Shown one piece after another: positions 43,987 to 52,289 of a DNA stretch of 64,000 nt. Origin of the DNA: Jingyaoa shaoxingensis (GTDB lineage Bacteria; Bacillota; Clostridia; Lachnospirales; Lachnospiraceae). Under the pieces are notes generated by a model. It searched no databases. It had not been told where the DNA came from and was given only the letters and a program-made list of their open reading frames with translations. How positions within the stretch are numbered: position 1 is the first letter of the stretch; every line of letters begins with the position of its first letter. The stretch lies in the NCBI RefSeq assembly GCF_014385005.1, contig NZ_JACRSZ010000001.1, positions 744,001-808,000 on the forward strand, written 5' to 3'. The translations under genes were made by a program, and so were the position numbers.

Positions 43987-44118
43987 GGTGAGATTTGGAA
44001 TCAGATATCCATTCACATTTGTATAAGTCATAGCAGTGGACATTCGCAATCCGCTTCGCTACTTGCTCATGAACGCAGTCACTTCGTAGCCTGCGTTCAT
44101 ATTATTAGCACTCTCCAT
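43987..44118 (-). pseudogene. N-terminal fragment of TnpV, with hairpin insertion
   Basis: After an ATG at 44118 the frame reads MESANNMNAGYEVTAFMSK and a stop, then AMTYTNVNGYLIPNLT, the TnpV opening. The interruption is a hairpin (ATGAACGCAG / CTGCGTTCAT) plus GTAGCGAAGCGG. The shared GTAGCGAAGCG links it to the 53-bp repeats at 30.1-30.35 kb. Confidence 0.5.
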
Positions 44119-44130
44119 TTCTTATCATTT

Positions 44131-44163
44131 TTTGACCACAAATTTACGACATTTACGACAAAT
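44131..44163 (+). repeat. Copy of TTTGACCACA...TTTACGACA motif
   Basis: TTTGACCACAAATTTACGAC followed by a second TTTACGACA. Related copies flank the integrase remnant end (29930-29952 and 29998-30015). Possibly integrase arm or attachment sites. The rest of 44119-44316 is intergenic. Confidence 0.5.
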
Positions 44164-44200
44164 CTGACACTGCTTTACAATACCAGACAAAATGATCGAT

Positions 44201-44236
44201 ACCCCGGAAATCCTGTAAAACAGGCACTTCCGGGAT
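44201..44236 (-). terminator. Hairpin downstream of feoB
   Basis: TACCCCGGAA / TTCCGGGATA outer stem with inner CCTGT / ACAGG pairing, about 80 bp past the feoB stop. No clear T-run. Confidence 0.6.
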
Positions 44237-44316
44237 ACACAAGACAGGACAAAAATCGACTTCCATTATCAAGAAGTGAGTGCATACGGTCTGATTCTTC
44301 CCTGTGTTCCATCAGG

Positions 44317-46257
44317 TTACCAGATCAGCATTCCGATGTGGTAAAACACACAGGAAAGAATCAGTGAAAACACAAGATAATATAATACCGGCAAAGCAAT
44401 CCATTTTTTTGAATGATTCTCCCGGAAGGTTACTGCAACCGTCATTGTACATGGCACATTAAATACAATTGCCATAATAAATCCCAGTGCCTGTGGTTTG
44501 TTGATTACCTGTGGAAGAAGCTGTGCCATGCCCTCTGTCATGCCTATGGATTTGGCATTGAATGCCGCTGATACCACATCAGAATTATTATAGAGTGCAT
44601 TAATCACTCCCAACAAGGATTCCTTTGTTACCATGGAAGAAAGATATGCCATAAACATCTGCCATGTCATTCCAAAGAACTCTGTTACCGGAGAGATCAG
44701 TTGTCCAAACGCCGCAAAAATACTTATATTTCCAAACCAGCTGTAGGAAAGCAGGTAAAAAACAACTGACACGAGAAAGATCACACGAAAAGCACGAACA
44801 AAAATATCCTTCGCTTTTGTAAGCGTCATCCGCACAATATGTCCCCATTTGGGTTTATGATAAGGTGGAAGTTCCATAATAATACCATGCTCATCCTCTT
44901 CCCTGATCAACTGTCTGCCAAAAATCTTTGAGGCAAGGAACATGGAACCAAGCGTAATCCCCAACATAAACAGCAGCACCAGAAAGCTGCCCAGCGGTCC
45001 GAAGAAAATGGACGCCAGCATCGGTGCCAGGGACAGGGTGGACCCACATGGGATGCTCCATACCAGAATCATGGTCAGGAACCTCTGACCGGTACTGTCA
45101 ATTACACGGCTTCCTGCAACTCCTGCCATATTGCAGCCAAGACTCATCAGGAACGAGCACACGCTTTTTCCCTGGAGTCCCAGTCTTTCCATGGCTTTAT
45201 TAAACACTACCGAGATACGTGCCATGTACCCGACATCTTCAATCAATGCGAATATAAACGTAACGCCAAGCACAAACCCGGCCATGGCAATGGTAAACGC
45301 CAGCACATTTGGCAGAACCACGCATACAAGCTCTGCAAGAGGTTTCCACACGCCAAATAGATTCATCAGCTTTTCCAAAAGCGGTGTCAGTCCGCCAGGA
45401 ATCGCAAAACCAAGTACCATGATCGGTGAAGCGATCAGCATTGCTCCTGTCATGCCAGCAAGGATTATACCAAAAGCAATCCATTTACCGGAATGCCTGC
45501 CAAGTGCTTTCCGGTCAAACCGCTCAAGTCCTGATTTTACCTTCGTCTTTTTGACAGCCCCATCCAACAGCATATCAATGAAGTCATATTTATGCCTGCC
45601 TGACCGCATCAGATTTTTGTCTTCCTTCTCAAAAGCCAGAATTGCCTGCTTCTCTCTTGTATATATGCCCGTTCCCTTTTCCCTTGCGATCATTTCCGTG
45701 AAAGGAATAGATGAATCTCCGGCATAACGTTCCATCAGCAGGGATTGTTCCATCATCCGAGGATTTTTCAGTGCTTCCGCAATCTGCTCTTTGAGATTTC
45801 CATATCCCCTGTTCTCAGCAGCCACGAACCCGATCACAGGAATCCCGAGCTTTTCCTGAAGTATCCCGGTATGAATCTCTATTCCTTTCTGCTCTGCAAC
45901 ATCCATCATATTCAGGATTAGCAGAACCGGTAGTTTAATACCGATAAAATCTGCTACCATGTAAAGAGAACGCTCCAACTGGGAACTGTCTACAAGAATC
46001 GTCACAAGATCTGCTTCACCGGATTTTATGTAATCTGTCGTGATGACTTCCTCATCCGAACCGGCTGATAAACTGTAGCTTCCCGGCAGGTCTACTACCC
46101 GGTATGTTTCTCCCTCAAACCGGAAGGTTCCTTCCTTATGTTCTACTGTCTTTCCCGGCCAGTTTCCTACATGCTGATGGGAGCCTGTCAGTCCATTGAA
46201 CACGGAGGATTTACCGGAATTTGGCTGTCCCAGCAACGCAATCGTTTTTTCTTTCAT
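44317..46257 (-). CDS. feoB: Ferrous iron transporter FeoB
   Basis: 646-residue Fe(II) importer of the inner membrane. The N-terminal G domain (about 1-165) has G1 GQPNSGKSS, G3 DLPGSYSLS and G4 NMMD. A helical GDI-like spacer follows, then two Gate domains with multiple membrane helices and the conserved cysteines (SLGCNMAG, WSIPCGSTL, FNVPCTMT). It is shorter than E. coli FeoB mainly in the spacer and C-terminus, as usual in clostridia. Its ATG overlaps the feoA stop (ATGA), so both are co-translated. Iron limitation control is likely through the palindrome upstream of feoA. Confidence 0.95.
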   Translation of the reverse strand: MKEKTIALLGQPNSGKSSVFNGLTGSHQHVGNWPGKTVEHKEGTFRFEGETYRVVDLPGSYSLSAGSDEEVITTDYIKSGEADLVTILVDSSQLERSLYMVADFIGIKLPVLLILNMMDVAEQKGIEIHTGILQEKLGIPVIGFVAAENRGYGNLKEQIAEALKNPRMMEQSLLMERYAGDSSIPFTEMIAREKGTGIYTREKQAILAFEKEDKNLMRSGRHKYDFIDMLLDGAVKKTKVKSGLERFDRKALGRHSGKWIAFGIILAGMTGAMLIASPIMVLGFAIPGGLTPLLEKLMNLFGVWKPLAELVCVVLPNVLAFTIAMAGFVLGVTFIFALIEDVGYMARISVVFNKAMERLGLQGKSVCSFLMSLGCNMAGVAGSRVIDSTGQRFLTMILVWSIPCGSTLSLAPMLASIFFGPLGSFLVLLFMLGITLGSMFLASKIFGRQLIREEDEHGIIMELPPYHKPKWGHIVRMTLTKAKDIFVRAFRVIFLVSVVFYLLSYSWFGNISIFAAFGQLISPVTEFFGMTWQMFMAYLSSMVTKESLLGVINALYNNSDVVSAAFNAKSIGMTEGMAQLLPQVINKPQALGFIMAIVFNVPCTMTVAVTFRENHSKKWIALPVLYYLVFSLILSCVFYHIGMLIW

Positions 46258-46481
46258 TCTCCTGCCTCCTCCACTTCAATTTTTTTACAGTCTTTCTCGC
46301 TTAATGCAATGACAGAATCCCGGCAATAAAATAATACCGGCTGCCCTTTTTCATTTTGCACTATCTGAAGCAGGGCTCCTTCTGCGAGTCCCACTCCGAT
46401 CAGTCTGGAGAGCAGATGACGGTTTCCCGAAATAGCATTTACTTTTACCTTATTCCCCACTGTTACTTCTGATAATCTCAT
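46254..46481 (-). CDS. feoA: Ferrous iron transport protein FeoA
   Basis: 75-residue SH3-like cytoplasmic partner of FeoB (MRLSEVTVGNKVKVNAISGN; RLIGVGLAEGALLQIVQ; IALSEKDCKKIEV). The start is the ATG placed directly behind GGAGGAGGAAA; eight upstream codons are part of the ribosome site. Overlaps feoB by four bases. Confidence 0.92.
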   Translation of the reverse strand: MRLSEVTVGNKVKVNAISGNRHLLSRLIGVGLAEGALLQIVQNEKGQPVLFYCRDSVIALSEKDCKKIEVEEAGE

Positions 46482-46552
46482 TTTCCTCCTCCTTTTCATC
46501 ATCACTGTAGCGTTTATGAATCAGATGATACCCTATACTTTTACGCCTGTAA

Positions 46553-46568
46553 GTTCGTTATTTCTAAC
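46553..46568 (-). promoter_or_regulatory. GTTCG-N6-CTAAC palindrome upstream of feoA
   Basis: 16-bp site with one mismatch to GTTAG-N6-CTAAC, about 70 bp before the FeoA start. Same spacing as the sites at 53248-53263 and 56884-56899. Candidate metal-regulator operator (DtxR-like half-sites). Confidence 0.5.
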
Positions 46569-46774
46569 TCTTGTATAAAGTTTACGGTATATAAGAAAAT
46601 AAATCTATACCAGTTCCGGCAAAAAAGGTCTGTTTAGCATTTTCTTGTTTTTGTTTCTGTGAATTACTTTCATTCTTTGCTATAATACTTTTAAAAGATA
46701 AATGACTGCAATAATTTGGAATAGCAGGACATGATTCTGCCTGCGGGCATAAAGATAAGGAGATGACCTGATCT

Positions 46775-47722
46775 ATGAAAAAAGATAATTTAGCTTTTAA
46801 CGAAGATATCCAGATGTTCTTACAGGGCAAAAAAGAGCAGATAGAGATTTATCAGGAGATGCTGGACGGATATATGGCACTTACCTATTATTCCGTTCTT
46901 CCGGGAATCCACATTGCCTTCAATGATATCCACACTACTACAGTCCCCGTATCAGGAGGCTTATCCTTCGAGCATTCACTGATTGTGAATTTTTGTCTTG
47001 AAGGGCGCTGCGAATTTCATTTATCCGAAGACAATTACAGCTACATAGATAAAAATCATATGAGCGTCAGCACCCGAATGGTTCAGGATTCCTTTTATTA
47101 TCCATCCGGTTTCTATCAGGGCTGGGAGATTTATGCCCTGCCGGATACCTTCACCGATGAAACCAGGCAGACACTGAAACTGTTCGCCATCAATTTTGAA
47201 CAGCTTTACAATCTGTATGGAAAAGATGTTTCCTGTATCACATCCGAACCATTTCTTACCCTATGGAAAATGCTGGATCAGAACCGTCAGGTTTATTCTG
47301 TTGGAAATATCCGGTTGCTGTGTCTGCAGATTCTTTTACATCTGACAGATCAAAGGCTTCTGATGCAAAGCCCACAGCCATTTCTTACCCGTACACAGGC
47401 TGCACTTGCTAAAAAAGCACAGGAAATTCTTCTCAAAGATCTCAGCCGTCATATTTCGGCAGCCAGCATAGCTGCTTCCCTGGGTGTCAGTGAAACAAGT
47501 CTCAAAAATTATTTCCGTTCTGTCTATGGTATGAATCTTTCCACATATTTGAACCATAAGCGTATGGAACTGGCTGCAAAATTACTTTCAGAATCTGACC
47601 AGAATATTTCAGACATAGCAAAAGTCTGTGGATATGCAAATCAGGGACGGTTTGCGAAGGTTTTTAAAGATTTCTATCACATGAAGCCATTGGATTATCG
47701 AAGAAATGAACATCTCCCGTAA
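46775..47722 (+). CDS. AraC family transcriptional regulator
   Basis: 315-residue regulator, divergent from feoAB. Residues about 1-200 form a sensor domain without a clear cupin motif (VNFCLEGRCEFHLSEDNYSY). The C-terminal domain (about 215-312) has both AraC helix-turn-helix motifs (ISAASIAASLGVSETSLKNY; ISDIAKVCGYANQGRFAKVF) and ends in KPLDYRR. The architecture matches AraC proteins of the siderophore-sensing PchR/YbtA style, so iron-linked control of feoAB or of the downstream transporter genes is possible (inference). AAGGAG is 12 bases from the ATG, rather far. Confidence 0.88.
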   Translation: MKKDNLAFNEDIQMFLQGKKEQIEIYQEMLDGYMALTYYSVLPGIHIAFNDIHTTTVPVSGGLSFEHSLIVNFCLEGRCEFHLSEDNYSYIDKNHMSVSTRMVQDSFYYPSGFYQGWEIYALPDTFTDETRQTLKLFAINFEQLYNLYGKDVSCITSEPFLTLWKMLDQNRQVYSVGNIRLLCLQILLHLTDQRLLMQSPQPFLTRTQAALAKKAQEILLKDLSRHISAASIAASLGVSETSLKNYFRSVYGMNLSTYLNHKRMELAAKLLSESDQNISDIAKVCGYANQGRFAKVFKDFYHMKPLDYRRNEHLP

Positions 47723-47742
47723 GACTGTTCCATTATTTCTCC

Positions 47743-47820
47743 CTAGACTTTCCCAATCCCATCCGCTAAATCTTTTTCACTATAAGTATCACGTAAACCA
47801 AGAAAATCAAGCATATATCT
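47743..47820 (-). pseudogene. Internal fragment of a DUF1016 protein fused to integrase end
   Basis: Read one frame off the integrase, the sequence gives YMLDFLGLRDTYSEKDLADG, which matches the DUF1016 segment YVLEFLGLSPND...SDLEQA of the intact protein at 35 kb. It is a junction of two broken genes. Confidence 0.6.
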
Positions 47821-48886
47821 GTTCTGGCTCTCTGTTTTCATTTTCCGCCAATATTGTTTCTCTCTTATTATAGGCATTAACAATATTCTTCAGAAAACTA
47901 TTCATATCTGCTGGCATAATCGGACGCCCATGTTTTGTGTTAAAAATAAAACCACTGTGTCTACCAATCTCTACATTACTCTGCAATCCCAACATCAAAT
48001 TTAATTCCTTCTGCTTACGAAACGCATCATATACGGTCTGAGTCATAGGAATTGTTCTGATTCCAGCATCCGTTTTTGTCTCCGAATCATGAAAACAATA
48101 ACCTTCTTCTCCCTCATAATAAACAAGTTGTCCATTCACATGAATTTCCCGGTTTTTCATATCCACATCTGACCAGGTCAATCCGATTGTTTCACTTATT
48201 CTCAGGCAGGCTCCAAACATAATCTGCATCATTGGAAGATGAGGCTTATACACATTACTCTGTTCAACAAACTTCAGAAGTTTTTCCTGCTGTTCCAGTG
48301 TCAGTGCTTCTTTCTCCTTTGCCGGAGTTCCACAATCTCCAAGTGTTCCTGTTACCGGATTCTTTCGGATAATCCCATCTTCCACTGCCAGTTCAAAACT
48401 GGGATTCAATAAGCCATAAAGACCTTTGATCGTACTGTGTGCCAGTCCTTCATCTGACAATGCAGAAAAGAATGTCCTTACGTGAGATGTCTTAAAATCC
48501 ACAACACGAATATTTCCCAAAGTATTTCGTATCCGGTAGTCCCACATACGGATATAATTCTTCTTCGTTCTTTCCTTGATATTCTTTGTTGCCATGTATC
48601 GCTCAAACAACGTATTCACAGTCAGCTTCTTGACTGATGCATCTGTAATAAGCAGATCATCCATATCCTTATTGTTCTTCTTTTCCATTTCTCGTAAACT
48701 CGCCAGATCAGCTGCATAAACCGAATTACGCTTTCCGGTAATTTCATCCTTGTAGCGATACTCATAACGTCCATCTGGACGCTGGTATTCACCTGTTTTT
48801 AAATTTCTGCCTATCAGAAATTTTCTGAATACTGGCAGCTTCTTTTCAAGCATACCAGCCGTTGCCGGAGTATCTTCGGTTTCCAC
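47807..48886 (-). pseudogene. Tyrosine recombinase (integrase), C-terminally truncated
   Basis: 359 residues. An N-terminal arm-binding domain (YQRPDGRYEYRYKDEITGKR), SAM-like core-binding domain (about 90-190) and the start of the catalytic domain with ArgI (ACLRISETIGLTWSD) and the beta-hairpin Lys (TKTDAGIRTIP) are present. The protein stops after NREPEQIYA and lacks HxxR, the last His and the nucleophile Tyr, so it cannot recombine DNA. Its missing part is what survives of the homologue at 30.0-30.6 kb. Related to integrases of Tn916-like elements. Confidence 0.88.
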
Positions 48887-48996
48887 ATACTACTCTCTGA
48901 TACAGCGGTGGAATCCTGTGTTACCTTTAAGCCCGAAAGGCACCCATACAGCTCATTCAATTTTCAACGAATCATGAAAGCTTATCTCAGCCTATA

Positions 48997-49578
48997 ATGA
49001 AAATGGGGGTATTGGCTCCACTACTTTTTTTGCTTTCCATCTTGCCTTACAATAGTCTTACCGGTCTATACATTCATCTGATGAATGAATCTCTATTTTT
49101 ACTTGTCAAAAAAATATGGGAAACAAAGTCTTCCTGTGACTATGGTATTTTAAGATATTATACCTTAAGACTCTTACATGAAATTATGGATCTGCCTGCG
49201 GAAAGTGAATCCGACGGTTTCTTTACCCGTTCTCAGATTACAATTGTAAAAGAAGCCGAATCTATGATCATGAGCGATTTATCCAAACGATTTACCGCAA
49301 AAGAGATGGCCTACCGATTTGGTATCAGCGAAAGCAGCTTTAAACTACATGTGAAGGGAATTCTCGGAGAAAGTTATCTGACCTATTTCCGCAAAAAAAG
49401 AATGGAGAAAGCTGCTGAGCTTCTTACAACAACCCATCTAAAGATTATCGAGGTTGCAAACGCTGTCGGCTATGAAAACCAGGGAAAATTTGCAAACGTA
49501 TTTGCGAAAGAATATGGAAATACACCATTGGAATTTCGTCGCTTGTCCGAAAGTGGACAGTGTGAATTTTTTCTGTAA
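48997..49578 (+). pseudogene. AraC regulator fragment lacking its sensor domain
   Basis: 193 codons open. The last 100 encode a complete AraC DNA-binding domain (FTAKEMAYRFGISESSFKLH; IIEVANAVGYENQGKFANVF; NTPLEFRR). The first 20 codons do not resemble the family, and the N-terminal 100 residues of a normal protein are missing. It lies directly against the truncated integrase, so the loss probably followed an integration or excision. It could still be expressed as a short DNA-binding protein. Confidence 0.7.
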
Positions 49579-50120
49579 ATTCAGATTTTCTATGATATTT
49601 GATCGGCTTAACAGCAGGATTCACAAGCGTGAAATTGAACGAGCAAAGACCGAACGTGATGATTACCTTGCCCGAAAGGAGGCTGAATGTGCAATTCTAC
49701 GTGAAAAAAGCGGCAATGAAACTATCTTCATTACCGATAAAAATGAGCGTCTACTATAGGAATCGAACCTACAATAGAGTCTTAGGAGCTCAAGATACCA
49801 CTGAAAACATATATAATTCTTAGTAAAGTTACGTCAAGGAAATCCTTGATTTTCCTAACGATTCTGTTACTCCCTGTCAAAATAAGAAAACCTGTTTTCA
49901 TCTCTGTAAAACACCTCTCGGTGCTCGGAGCATCCGGAGGATGTAACCATTCCGTTCCATCGAGTTCACTCGGTTGGCCACTATTACAATTCAGTTTTGC
50001 AACAATGATGACTTGGTTTTCTTATTAGATTACATATGTTATAACGTGTATGATGTCGGATGTCGATGGGTTTTTGACCATTACTCCGATTTGCACCCAT
50101 CGAAGATGCAACTACACCTT
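49579..50120. other. Gene-poor stretch with small remnants
   Basis: 49593-49759 (+) holds a charged open frame (REIERAKTERDDYLARKEAE) with no recognised family. 49755-49800 on the minus strand resembles the 3' half of a tRNA: CTCCTAA loop, GTAGG-TTCGATT-CCTAT arm and AGTAGAC acceptor strand, without a matching 5' half. 50065-50104 holds a hairpin with arms TCGATGGGT / ACCCATCGA just past the thioesterase gene. Confidence 0.4.
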
Positions 50121-51068
50121 CTATCTTTTTATCTGTCTCTCTGCGCTCTTCCATTCCAGAATGGCATTTTTCACCCGCTGGTCAATATCCAGTCGTGCTC
50201 TGCGACATTCTTCCGGATATTTTCTTGCTGCCTGAAATGCCAGTTTCATAAAGAGTCCGGAGCCAACCGGGAGCATTGTCTTTAGCATGCTATCTGGAAA
50301 AACGAAATGGGTTCCATGCTCATAAATTACAAACTCTAATCTGCATGTATGAGGGTGTTCTTTCATTCGCTGTTTCATTCGGCGGATATATTTTGCAGTA
50401 TCCCACAACACATCATCTTCCGCACCAATCAGCAATAATATTCCATTGATTTTTTCAATCTTGATCATCTTGTCTTCTGTGATTGGATGAGCCTTTTCCG
50501 AGTCATCAAACAGTTTTCTTGAATTAATCATATCACCGGTCCGTTTTGTTTCTTTCTTAATCACATGCCAGTAATCCGGATGTTTGTAGCAAAATGGCAT
50601 ATACGGAAGGGGTTCTCCTTTGTAAGAAAAAAGAGATTCTCCTTCAATCGGCCATTCCTTACAGCCATCTTTTTTGCCCTGCATAAACCCCTGCCAGATA
50701 AAGTCACTCGGTGTCAGACCAATCGTCAATGTAATATCTTCAAAATAAGAAGCTGCAGTTAAGGCAAGTGTTCCTGTAGTAGATGCCCCGACAATTCCTA
50801 TCTTCTGATTACCATGTGCTTTTAACCAATCAATTGCTTTTTCTATACGCTCCAGCGGATAATTATGATGTCCATAATCCTTTTTTCCAGGTGACATTGT
50901 CATCACATTCACACCGAGTTTATGTAACCATTTCACAGATGTACGCGCCAGATAATCCTCTGAATCATCTCCGATCATGGCAATCATTGCACAGTCTGAA
51001 TCTGATTTACATTTCCAGTATGCACCATAAAATCCATCTGTTCCCACATCAAAATGTCTTTTCTTCAT
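50121..51068 (-). CDS. Alpha/beta hydrolase, BAAT-type acyl-CoA thioesterase family
   Basis: 315-residue cytoplasmic hydrolase of the BAAT C-terminal/acyl-CoA thioester hydrolase group. A nucleophile elbow VGASTTG (about residues 100-106), an acid region ILLLIGAEDDVLWD and a final histidine EHGTHFVFP follow in family order. I chose the ATG nine bases after AGGAG (MKKRHFDVG). It starts 27 bp after the methyltransferase gene stop, in one operon with it. Substrate unknown; the family acts on acyl-CoA or related acyl esters. Confidence 0.8.
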   Translation of the reverse strand: MKKRHFDVGTDGFYGAYWKCKSDSDCAMIAMIGDDSEDYLARTSVKWLHKLGVNVMTMSPGKKDYGHHNYPLERIEKAIDWLKAHGNQKIGIVGASTTGTLALTAASYFEDITLTIGLTPSDFIWQGFMQGKKDGCKEWPIEGESLFSYKGEPLPYMPFCYKHPDYWHVIKKETKRTGDMINSRKLFDDSEKAHPITEDKMIKIEKINGILLLIGAEDDVLWDTAKYIRRMKQRMKEHPHTCRLEFVIYEHGTHFVFPDSMLKTMLPVGSGLFMKLAFQAARKYPEECRRARLDIDQRVKNAILEWKSAERQIKR

Positions 51069-51094
51069 CTGTATCATCTCCTGCTCGTATAATA

Positions 51095-51895
51095 TCATCC
51101 ATGTTTTTCCATAACTATTATTTTGTTCGAGATTTTTCGAACAGTTGGAATTTTACCTATCACATGATAAATCGGCATAAGTTCTTTCATCCCTTCGACC
51201 AGACTGACTTCCTGCTGAACAGAAAATTCCGATATGATTCTTTGCAGCTCTTTTCCATTCTTAACTCCCCATGTGAATTTGGCATTGCTTCCCTCTATGG
51301 ATTTTTCTTTCACATGTTTTACAACAAACGGTGACATGGTTTCGACCATTACGGTTACTTCCTGAAATGATTTTTCAATAATAGAAAACATTTTTTTGAT
51401 GTCCTTCTCACACAAATACATTGTAAGCCCTTCGATTATTACCAGAACATTCTCACAGTGATAATCTATATCATCTATATAGGAATCATCCATTGCAGAC
51501 TTTGCAATCTGATATATCGGACCTGTTTCTGCAAGAAACCGTTTCCTTATCTTCATCGTTTCCGACAGATCCACATTGTACCAGCGCAGATATTTTCCCT
51601 TCATCCGATAACATCTGGTATCCAGTCCGCATGCAATATTTACAACAACTGTATTTTCATGATTCTCCAAATATTGCCTGACTATCCGGTCTAATACAAT
51701 TGTCCTTGCAATCACACCATAAGTCATGGCATTATCCTTATCTGCTTTAGAAAAGTCATAATCCAGCTTTTCCACAAGTTCTACGGCAATTTCGTCCTTG
51801 ATCTTTGCATTTTGTTTTTTTGTTTCTTTTGCTCTTGCATACAGGGTCTGTACCATCGTCTCTGGGACACCTGTCACATTCACTTTTTCTTTCAT
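51095..51895 (-). CDS. SAM-dependent O-methyltransferase, LCM/TcmP family
   Basis: 266-residue class I methyltransferase of the leucine-carboxyl-methyltransferase superfamily. The SAM-binding region VVNIACGLDTRCYRM (about 84-98), WYNVDLSE (about 107-114) and the post-motif VLVIIEGLTMYL are characteristic. Such enzymes O-methylate carboxyl or hydroxyl groups of small molecules. First intact gene of a pair with the BAAT-type hydrolase. The acceptor is unknown. Confidence 0.85.
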   Translation of the reverse strand: MKEKVNVTGVPETMVQTLYARAKETKKQNAKIKDEIAVELVEKLDYDFSKADKDNAMTYGVIARTIVLDRIVRQYLENHENTVVVNIACGLDTRCYRMKGKYLRWYNVDLSETMKIRKRFLAETGPIYQIAKSAMDDSYIDDIDYHCENVLVIIEGLTMYLCEKDIKKMFSIIEKSFQEVTVMVETMSPFVVKHVKEKSIEGSNAKFTWGVKNGKELQRIISEFSVQQEVSLVEGMKELMPIYHVIGKIPTVRKISNKIIVMEKHG

Positions 51896-51911
51896 TATCT
51901 ATCGCCTTCCG

Positions 51912-52275
51912 CTATTGTTTTCTTACAACGCAATGTAGCCTCATCCCTTTACGGATTTCAAATTTTTCCACTTTTAGTCCTGCTTTTCTGCAACATTTCA
52001 TAACCACATCTCTTGTTGGAACCCGGACATCTCCGTGTCCACATATATTTGCCAAAGGCATTTCCAGTGTATTCATCAGCCATACCAATACTTTATTGTC
52101 ACTGGTCACATCCTGCATCCAGTAATTCTCTAAACGGCTCTTTCTCCAGCTCCGCAAGAATATCCGGATAATCCTTCTTACACATTTCGTAAATACCAGC
52201 ATGGTTACTTTCATATCTTCCTGCTGCTTTTGTAAATTCAGCAATCGACAACTTTTTGTATTCTTCATTTTTCAT
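51912..52275 (-). pseudogene. Class I methyltransferase with internal deletion
   Basis: From an ATG behind GGAGGG the frame reads MKNEEYKKLSIAEFTKAAGR and continues to EPFRELLDAGCDQ, the SAM-methyltransferase opening, then stops. The other frame carries the normal end (GHGDVRVPT...AGLKVEKFEIRKGMRLH). The centre of the gene, including most of the SAM-binding fold, is deleted. Confidence 0.7.
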
Positions 52276-52289
52276 GCTTTACCCTCCAA

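Noticed and set aside
49593..49759. Functional small gene after the AraC fragment
   Set aside because: Charged open frame without ribosome site, known family or conserved end; treated as remnant.
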